From the NCBI RefSeq assembly GCF_042657385.1, contig NZ_JBHSLA010000001.1, forward strand, positions 310,001 to 374,000: a stretch of DNA of 64,000 bases. Direction: 5' to 3'. The number at the start of each line of letters is the position of its first letter. Positions within the stretch are counted from its first letter, which is position 1. This DNA is from Algorimicrobium hallyeonense (GTDB taxonomy: Bacteria > Bacteroidota > Bacteroidia > Flavobacteriales > Flavobacteriaceae). The position numbers were made by a program, and so were the translations under genes. Positions 58,448 to 64,000 of this stretch are shown here, in pieces. Below the pieces are notes generated by a model. That model saw only the letters and a list, made by a program, of their open reading frames with translations. It made no database searches and was not told the DNA's origin.

Positions 58448-59611
58448 TTAAAGCGTTCCTCTTAAAGCCTGCTCACGCTCTATAGACTCAAAAAGTGCTT
58501 TAAAGTTTCCAGCTCCAAAACCTTTAGCTCCCATACGTTGAATAATTTCAAAGAATAAAGTTGGTCTATCTTCAACTGGTTTGGTGAAAATTTGTAATAA
58601 GTAACCTTCTTCATCTGCATCAATCATAATGCCTAATGATTTTAGCTTTTCAATGTCTTCACGTAATTCGTGGCTAAATTCTTCTAAACGTCCTGGTACA
58701 GATTTATAATAGGATTCTGGAGGTGTGGATAAAAACTCAACACCGCGAGAACGCAAATCAGAAACCGTTGAAATAATATCATCCGTTGCTACGGCTATGT
58801 GCTGAACACCTGGTCCTTCATAAAAATCTAAATACTCTTCAATTTGCGATTTCTTTTTACCTTTTGCAGGTTCATTAATTGGGAATTTTATACGACCATT
58901 TCCATTACTCATAACCTTACTCATTAAAGCCGAATACTCCGTGTGGATTTGCTTATCATCAAAGGACAAGAAATTAACAAATCCCATAACGTCTTCATAC
59001 CATTTTACCCAAGTATTCATTTCACCCCAACCTACATTGCCAACCATGTGGTCTATAAATTTTAAACCGGTTGCTTTTGGGTTATAGTCGGATTTCCATT
59101 CTACAAAACCTGGCAGAAACTTCCCGTTGTAGTTTTTACGTTCTACAAACATATGTACGGTTTCTCCGTAGGTATAAATTCCAGCACGAACTACTTCACC
59201 ATGTTCGTCTTTTTCGATGGTTGGTTCCAGATAAGATTTAGCACCACGTTTGGTCGTTTCTTCATAAGCACTTCTGGCATCATCTACCCATAAAGCAACA
59301 ACTTTTACACCATCACCATGTTTTACAATATGATCGTTAATGGGTGATGAACTTGTTAAAGGCGTGGTTAAAACTAAACGGATTTTATCTTGCTTTAATA
59401 CGTAACTAACCTTATCTCTAGATCCTGTTTCCAATCCACGATATGCATATGATTGAAAACCGAAGGCTGTTTTATAAAAATGAGCTGCTTGCTTGGCGTT
59501 CCCAACGTAAAACTCCACATAATCGGTCCCTAATAATGGCAGAAAGTCTTGCGCGTCATCAAATATTTTTTCCAATCCGTATTCTACTGATTTTATCTCT
59601 TTTTTACTCAT
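58448..59611 (-). CDS. hpd: 4-hydroxyphenylpyruvate dioxygenase
   Basis: A 387-residue two-domain vicinal-oxygen-chelate enzyme. The iron ligands are visible as His in KFIDHMVGNV (near 182), His in GPGVQHIAVATDD (near 270) and Glu in LFFEIIQRMG (near 358). It converts 4-hydroxyphenylpyruvate to homogentisate in tyrosine breakdown. hmgA, for the next step, lies 86 bases upstream on the same strand, so the pair forms a pathway operon. A terminator follows. Confidence 0.96.
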   Translation of the reverse strand: MSKKEIKSVEYGLEKIFDDAQDFLPLLGTDYVEFYVGNAKQAAHFYKTAFGFQSYAYRGLETGSRDKVSYVLKQDKIRLVLTTPLTSSSPINDHIVKHGDGVKVVALWVDDARSAYEETTKRGAKSYLEPTIEKDEHGEVVRAGIYTYGETVHMFVERKNYNGKFLPGFVEWKSDYNPKATGLKFIDHMVGNVGWGEMNTWVKWYEDVMGFVNFLSFDDKQIHTEYSALMSKVMSNGNGRIKFPINEPAKGKKKSQIEEYLDFYEGPGVQHIAVATDDIISTVSDLRSRGVEFLSTPPESYYKSVPGRLEEFSHELREDIEKLKSLGIMIDADEEGYLLQIFTKPVEDRPTLFFEIIQRMGAKGFGAGNFKALFESIEREQALRGTL

Positions 59612-59697
59612 AATTCGGTATTTTTTACTGCGTTAAGCCAGTTAATTGGTAACGCTTGTATTTTATGTTGTTATAACTTTGTTTTACTTCTAATTTA

Positions 59698-60858
59698 TTA
59701 ATATTCCAACCATGACTTATAATAATCTTCATCAGCAATTTTCATAGCTTCTTCAGTGACTTGCAATGGCTTGAAGGTATCTACCATAACGGCTAATTCT
59801 TCGGTTTCAGTTTTTCCTATACTACGCTCTGCTGCTCCTGGGTGCGGACCATGTGGAATTCCTGCTGGGTGCAAGGAAATATGACCTGCATCAATATCAT
59901 TTCGACTCATAAAATCGCCATCCACATAATACAACACCTCATCACTATCTATATTGCTATGATTGTATGGCGCAGGTACGGCATCTGGATGATAATCATA
60001 CAGGCGTGGCACAAAACTACATACTACAAAAGCCGCTGTTTCAAATGTTTGATGCACCGGAGGCGGCTGATGAATACGACCAGTTATGGGCTCGAAATCG
60101 TGAATTGAAAAGGCATATGGATAATTGAAACCATCATAACCTACAACATCAAAAGGGTGTGAGGCATAAACCATTTCAAAAATATCGTCTTGTTTTTTAA
60201 CTTTTATTAAAAAATCACCTGATTCATTATAAGTTTCAAGCTCTTGAGGTTGTCTTAAATCCCGTTCGCAAAATGGCGAATGCTCTAATAATTGACCAAA
60301 CCAATTTCTGTAGCGTTTTGGTGTATAGATGGGATGTTTGGACTCCACAATAAAGAGACGATTGTCTTCCGTATCAAAATCTATTTTGTAAATAATACCA
60401 CGCGGAATGACGAGATAATCTCCGTATTTAAAATCTAGATTACCAAGCATCGTACGCAGTTTTCCTGTCCCTTTGTGAACAAAAATAAGCTCATCCGAAT
60501 CTGAATTTTTATAAAAATAATCCTTCGTAGATTGTTTTGGTGCTGCTAAAATTATACGACAATCGCTATTGATTAAAACTGTTTTTCTACTGTCCAAAAA
60601 ATCATTTTCCGGTTTTACTTGAAAACCTCTAAAACGATAAGACTGAATGCTATTTTTTTTGGCTATTTTTGGCGCAACACTATATTGCTTTTTTATTTCT
60701 TTTACTTGTGTTGGGCGCTGTTCATGGTAAGAATTTGTGGACATTCCATCAAAACCAACAGTACCAAAAAGTTGTTCGTAATACAGGCTACCATCCGACT
60801 TCCTAAATTGGGTATGGCGTTTGGGCGGAATTTTCCCTAATTTATGATAAAAAGGCAT
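59698..60858 (-). CDS. hmgA: Homogentisate 1,2-dioxygenase
   Basis: A 386-residue homogentisate dioxygenase, somewhat shorter than the ~430-440 residues of the classical form, as in other Bacteroidota. Landmarks are MPFYHKLGKIPPKRHTQFRK at the start, FSIHDFEPITGRIHQPPPVHQ near 255-275 and SLHPAGIPHGPHPGA near 330-345, which hold metal-site histidines. It opens the homogentisate ring to maleylacetoacetate. It is the first gene of the hmgA-hpd operon. Isomerase and hydrolase genes for the last steps are not in the window. Confidence 0.94.
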   Translation of the reverse strand: MPFYHKLGKIPPKRHTQFRKSDGSLYYEQLFGTVGFDGMSTNSYHEQRPTQVKEIKKQYSVAPKIAKKNSIQSYRFRGFQVKPENDFLDSRKTVLINSDCRIILAAPKQSTKDYFYKNSDSDELIFVHKGTGKLRTMLGNLDFKYGDYLVIPRGIIYKIDFDTEDNRLFIVESKHPIYTPKRYRNWFGQLLEHSPFCERDLRQPQELETYNESGDFLIKVKKQDDIFEMVYASHPFDVVGYDGFNYPYAFSIHDFEPITGRIHQPPPVHQTFETAAFVVCSFVPRLYDYHPDAVPAPYNHSNIDSDEVLYYVDGDFMSRNDIDAGHISLHPAGIPHGPHPGAAERSIGKTETEELAVMVDTFKPLQVTEEAMKIADEDYYKSWLEY

Positions 60859-61108
60859 GTTTTAATTATTTTTAAATTGGGCGTTAGTTCTTTTGAAATA
60901 ACACCACATTATAAACTACATAAAGATACTAAAATAAATGTGATTATACCGATAAAACACGGATTTGAAAACTTTACAAACGTGCAGATTATTCTGGATT
61001 TCTTTTAATAAGAAACTGAAGATGGGCTAATAAGTCAATCCAAAAATGTGTCATTGTTTTACAAATATCGAAAAAAAATATGACATAATATTAAAATCCA
61101 AAAGGTCT

Positions 61109-63340
61109 TTAAAACCAGAAACCTAAATTAAAAAACCAGATACTTTTTTTCACTTCTGGGGACCATGTGTATTTAGCTTCTATAGGTCCAATAAATGTTT
61201 GCACAGAATAACCAATGGCATAACCTGTATAGTTTGGCGTTGTAAACCATTCACCTGAATCGAAAATATTATCCGCAACATTTGCAAAATTTGCTGCTCC
61301 AATAATATGATGGTTTTTAAACAACTCATAGTCTATAGTCAGCGCTGCTTTTACAAAGCTATTTCCGGGGATAGACAAATAATCATACCCATAAAACGAG
61401 GTGAAATTATTTTTGAAATTATTCCCATAACCTCCAAGAACAAAATCTAAATATGGCGAGGTATCCTCTCCTATTTTAAAGCCACCTTGTGTGGTTATGT
61501 TTCCGGAAAATTTACCGAAACTTTTAGCATACCCCATAGTAGCCTTACCTATAGAAAATTCTGAAAAGCTATTGTTGAAATCTGACGAATATAAATACAA
61601 ATGAAAGTCTCCATCAAAGAGAAAGCCTTCATTTGGAAAGTATTTATTGTCATAAGTATCTAGCTTCAATTTTCCGTAAACACTTAAATAATCACTATTA
61701 TCAAACGTTGTTTCCTCTTTGTTACTTAAAGTTAAAATAGTTTCTGTAGTAAGTTTAAACCGTTTGTGTTCTGCTCCTAAAGTTAGTGCAAAATCATTAC
61801 CCAATAAAGTCTGCGCATAAAACTGATTGGTAAAGTCATCTATTTCAACATCTAATTTATTAACATTTATACCCATCAAATCTTCATCTGACAGTAAGGA
61901 TGTAGCTGGAACATTCTTTTTAAATTGGTTGTAGCGTGATGTAATTCCAATACTCCAATAAAAACCTTTGTCTATATAATATTCAAAATTATACCGAATA
62001 TTATCGCCCAATACAAAGTCTAAAGAAGCAACATCATCATTAAGTAATAAGCGTTTTCTGGTTAAATTTAGTAAGACACCTGTTTTATAAAGATCGTCAT
62101 AATGCAAGCCTACCTTGAAAAATGTTCGTGTTTGGGTTTCTAATACGGATACATCTAAATCATATTCTCCCTCGTTTTCCGTAGGATGCAATTGGTAAAC
62201 AACAGAAGCAAAATTATTGGTTGCAGCCAAATTATTAACACCCTCTACAAAAGTGGTATACTCAATTTTCTTTTCTGGTTTAATTTTCAATTTACCAATA
62301 ACGTACGCGCGCGAGTATTTTTCATTCCCAGAAATATTAATGGTATTCACCCGAATACTATCAATAACCTTAATAACAGTAGCTTTCTTGGGTTTGACTA
62401 CCTGCTGATTAACTATTTTATTTAGATCGGCAATTTTCTTTTTTGTGGCTAGCTCACCATTTTCAATAATTTTACTGCCATCACTAAATGATATAACGGT
62501 ATAGTCCGTAATATCAGGTTTAATATAAATATCCGTTTTTTTAGATTTCAACTTCATATCGTTAATGGTCCGATAATTATTAATTTGAAGTATAATATCT
62601 GGAGCAGAACGTAATTCTTCGCGCGTTGCTAAATCATCCTGAACATCCACACCAATAATAATATCCATGCCTTTAGCTTTTAACTCATCAATGGGATAAT
62701 TATTTACCACACCACCATCTATTAATATTTGGTCGTCTATAATTACCGGTTGAAATAAAGATGGAAAAGCTCCACTGGCCACAATGGATTGCGCTAAACT
62801 TCCTTTATCTAAAACTACGGCTTGTCCTGTCTCTACATTGGTTGCAATACAGAAAAATGGTATTGGCAATTTACTGAAGTCTTCTACATCACTTACATGC
62901 AAGGTTAGTTTTGATAGTAAACTTAATGTATTTTGACCTCTAGATAAGGCAGATGGTAATTTTAATTTAAATTTATCAAAAGGTAAAGTAAGGGCGTATT
63001 TTTCAGAATTATCACGCTCATAAAATGTTTTAGCGGCTCGCGGCAAATTATCATTAATAATCTTATCAAAATCCACATCCCGGAAAATTGTATCTATTTG
63101 CTTTCCTGAATACCCAGCGGCATATAAGGATCCAATAATAGCTCCCATACTAGTTCCTGCCACATAATCTATACGAATCCCTAAACTATCTATCACTTTT
63201 AAAACACCAATATGCGCCAAACCTTTGGCTCCACCACCACTTAAAACCAAACCGACTTTAGGGTCTACCGTGGAATCCTGATTTTGCGAAAAACCGGTTA
63301 TGAAGATGAAAAAACAAAAGACTATTAATGTATACTTCAT
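61109..63340 (-). CDS. Patatin-like phospholipase fused to POTRA and outer-membrane beta-barrel
   Basis: A 743-residue exported protein. After the signal peptide (ITGFSQNQ) comes a patatin domain (about 28-300) with the oxyanion motif GGGAKG at 35-40, nucleophile Ser64 in GTSMG and catalytic Asp208 in DGG. A POTRA-like region (about 320-410, VNTINISGNEKYSRAYVIGKL) and a BamA/TamA-type barrel ending in FFNLGFWF follow. The layout resembles PlpD-type single-chain secreted phospholipases, but members with this architecture in Bacteroidota are little studied. Its start overlaps the uvrC stop by four bases. Confidence 0.9.
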   Translation of the reverse strand: MKYTLIVFCFFIFITGFSQNQDSTVDPKVGLVLSGGGAKGLAHIGVLKVIDSLGIRIDYVAGTSMGAIIGSLYAAGYSGKQIDTIFRDVDFDKIINDNLPRAAKTFYERDNSEKYALTLPFDKFKLKLPSALSRGQNTLSLLSKLTLHVSDVEDFSKLPIPFFCIATNVETGQAVVLDKGSLAQSIVASGAFPSLFQPVIIDDQILIDGGVVNNYPIDELKAKGMDIIIGVDVQDDLATREELRSAPDIILQINNYRTINDMKLKSKKTDIYIKPDITDYTVISFSDGSKIIENGELATKKKIADLNKIVNQQVVKPKKATVIKVIDSIRVNTINISGNEKYSRAYVIGKLKIKPEKKIEYTTFVEGVNNLAATNNFASVVYQLHPTENEGEYDLDVSVLETQTRTFFKVGLHYDDLYKTGVLLNLTRKRLLLNDDVASLDFVLGDNIRYNFEYYIDKGFYWSIGITSRYNQFKKNVPATSLLSDEDLMGINVNKLDVEIDDFTNQFYAQTLLGNDFALTLGAEHKRFKLTTETILTLSNKEETTFDNSDYLSVYGKLKLDTYDNKYFPNEGFLFDGDFHLYLYSSDFNNSFSEFSIGKATMGYAKSFGKFSGNITTQGGFKIGEDTSPYLDFVLGGYGNNFKNNFTSFYGYDYLSIPGNSFVKAALTIDYELFKNHHIIGAANFANVADNIFDSGEWFTTPNYTGYAIGYSVQTFIGPIEAKYTWSPEVKKSIWFFNLGFWF

Positions 63341-64000
63341 AAGTTGTGATAATAATTATAAATTTTGCTGGCACGTGCCACACCAACCAAAGCTTCCAAT
63401 TCTTGTTTTGTTGCTTCTGAAACCCGTTTAACTGATTTGAAATGTTTTAATAAATCGACAATTGTTTTTTCGCCAATACCAGGAATGGTTTCCAACTCGG
63501 TATTCAACGCTGTTTTACTACGTTTATTTCGGTGATGTTCAATTCCAAAACGGTGTGCTTCGTTTCGTAATTGCTGAATGATTTTCAGGGTTTCACTTTT
63601 TTTATCTAAATATAAGGGAATTGGGTCATCTGGATAGAATAATTCTTCCAAACGCTTCGCAATTCCGATTATCGCAATTTTTCCTCGCAAATTTAAGGCA
63701 TCTAAACTTTTTAAGGCAGATGATAGCTGTCCTTTTCCTCCATCAATTATAATAAGCTGTGGCAAGGACTTTTCTTCGTCCAATAAACGTTTATAACGTC
63801 TGAAAACCACTTCCTCCATAGATGCAAAATCATCTGGACCTTCGACGGTTTTAATATTAAAATGCCGATAGTCTTTTTTATAAGGTTTTCCATTTCTAAA
63901 AACCACACAAGCTGCAACAGGATGCGTTCCTTGAATATTGGAGTTATCAAAACATTCAATATGTCTTGGCTCTTCTGTTAAGCGTAAATCGGACTTCATT
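63337..64000 (-). CDS. uvrC: Excinuclease ABC subunit C, C-terminal part (runs off right edge)
   Basis: The last 221 or so codons of UvrC; the 5' part lies beyond the window. Visible are the RNase H-like 5'-incision domain (HIECFDNSNIQGTHPVAACV, then LIIIDGGKGQLS with catalytic Asp, and NEAHRFGIEHHR) and the C-terminal helix-hairpin-helix pair (LETIPGIGEKTIVDLLKHF). UvrC makes both incisions in nucleotide excision repair. The ATG at 63997-63999 is internal, not the true start. The stop overlaps the patatin-barrel gene by four bases. Confidence 0.93.
   Translation of the reverse strand, partial: MKSDLRLTEEPRHIECFDNSNIQGTHPVAACVVFRNGKPYKKDYRHFNIKTVEGPDDFASMEEVVFRRYKRLLDEEKSLPQLIIIDGGKGQLSSALKSLDALNLRGKIAIIGIAKRLEELFYPDDPIPLYLDKKSETLKIIQQLRNEAHRFGIEHHRNKRSKTALNTELETIPGIGEKTIVDLLKHFKSVKRVSEATKQELEALVGVARASKIYNYYHNL

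Noticed and set aside
1..64000. Search for tRNA, rRNA, CRISPR arrays, insertion sequences, integrases and known riboswitches
   Set aside because: Nothing resembling these was found by eye on either strand; intergenic gaps are short and mostly hold promoters and terminators.

Overview
The window looks like chromosomal DNA of a Flavobacteriaceae bacterium (Bacteroidota). It is AT-rich and tightly packed. Many genes follow the Bacteroidota promoter element TAnnTTTG rather than a sigma70-type promoter. Many products are SPII lipoproteins, there are two TonB-dependent receptors, and families typical of the phylum are present (S46 peptidase, DUF2480, DUF3078, DUF4377, DUF5689). I see no rRNA, tRNA, CRISPR array, insertion sequence or prophage. 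The genus cannot be fixed by eye.

Layout. 1-5.4 kb: an edge-truncated coiled-coil membrane protein, a ComF-like phosphoribosyltransferase, an Ig-like lipoprotein, and a minus-strand group of aminotransferase, lysine-rich lipoprotein and omega-amidase that fits the glutamine transaminase/omega-amidase pathway. 5.5-10.5 kb: an S46 dipeptidyl peptidase with DPP11-type specificity residue, a membrane-anchored MutS-like ATPase and an M28 peptidase. 10.5-14 kb: sdhCAB. 14-23 kb: an Asp-box propeller protein, a lipoprotein, Xaa-Pro aminopeptidase, BrnQ, an alpha/beta hydrolase, a small Zn-ribbon protein and ThiL.

23.4-28.1 kb: a compact four-gene plus-strand operon encoding a choice-of-anchor-B/TSP3 lipoprotein, a seven-repeat lipoprotein, an MbnP-family protein and an MbnH/MauG-like di-heme enzyme. 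This is the best candidate for an underdescribed system. 28.2-39.6 kb: a long SUF iron-sulfur assembly locus (sufA-B-x-C-D-S-x-x-E-T) with embedded lipoprotein genes, followed by an ABC exporter, DUF2480 and DUF3078. A palindromic intergenic repeat lies between sufD and sufS.

39.7-53.5 kb: PBP1A and HflX, a cytoplasmic endonuclease/exonuclease/phosphatase (EEP) protein, a likely nucleic-acid or phosphate-ester scavenging locus (DUF5689 lipoprotein, TonB-dependent receptor and a divergent secreted EEP enzyme), a small membrane protein and a second TonB-dependent receptor. 53.7-60.9 kb, all minus strand: hmgA and hpd (tyrosine degradation), DUF3108, kynA (tryptophan degradation), an M23 lipoprotein and pgi. 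61-64 kb: a patatin/beta-barrel fusion protein overlapping the 3' end of uvrC, which runs off the right edge. Overall this is mostly core metabolism and cell-envelope genes of a protein-degrading aerobic marine-type flavobacterium.
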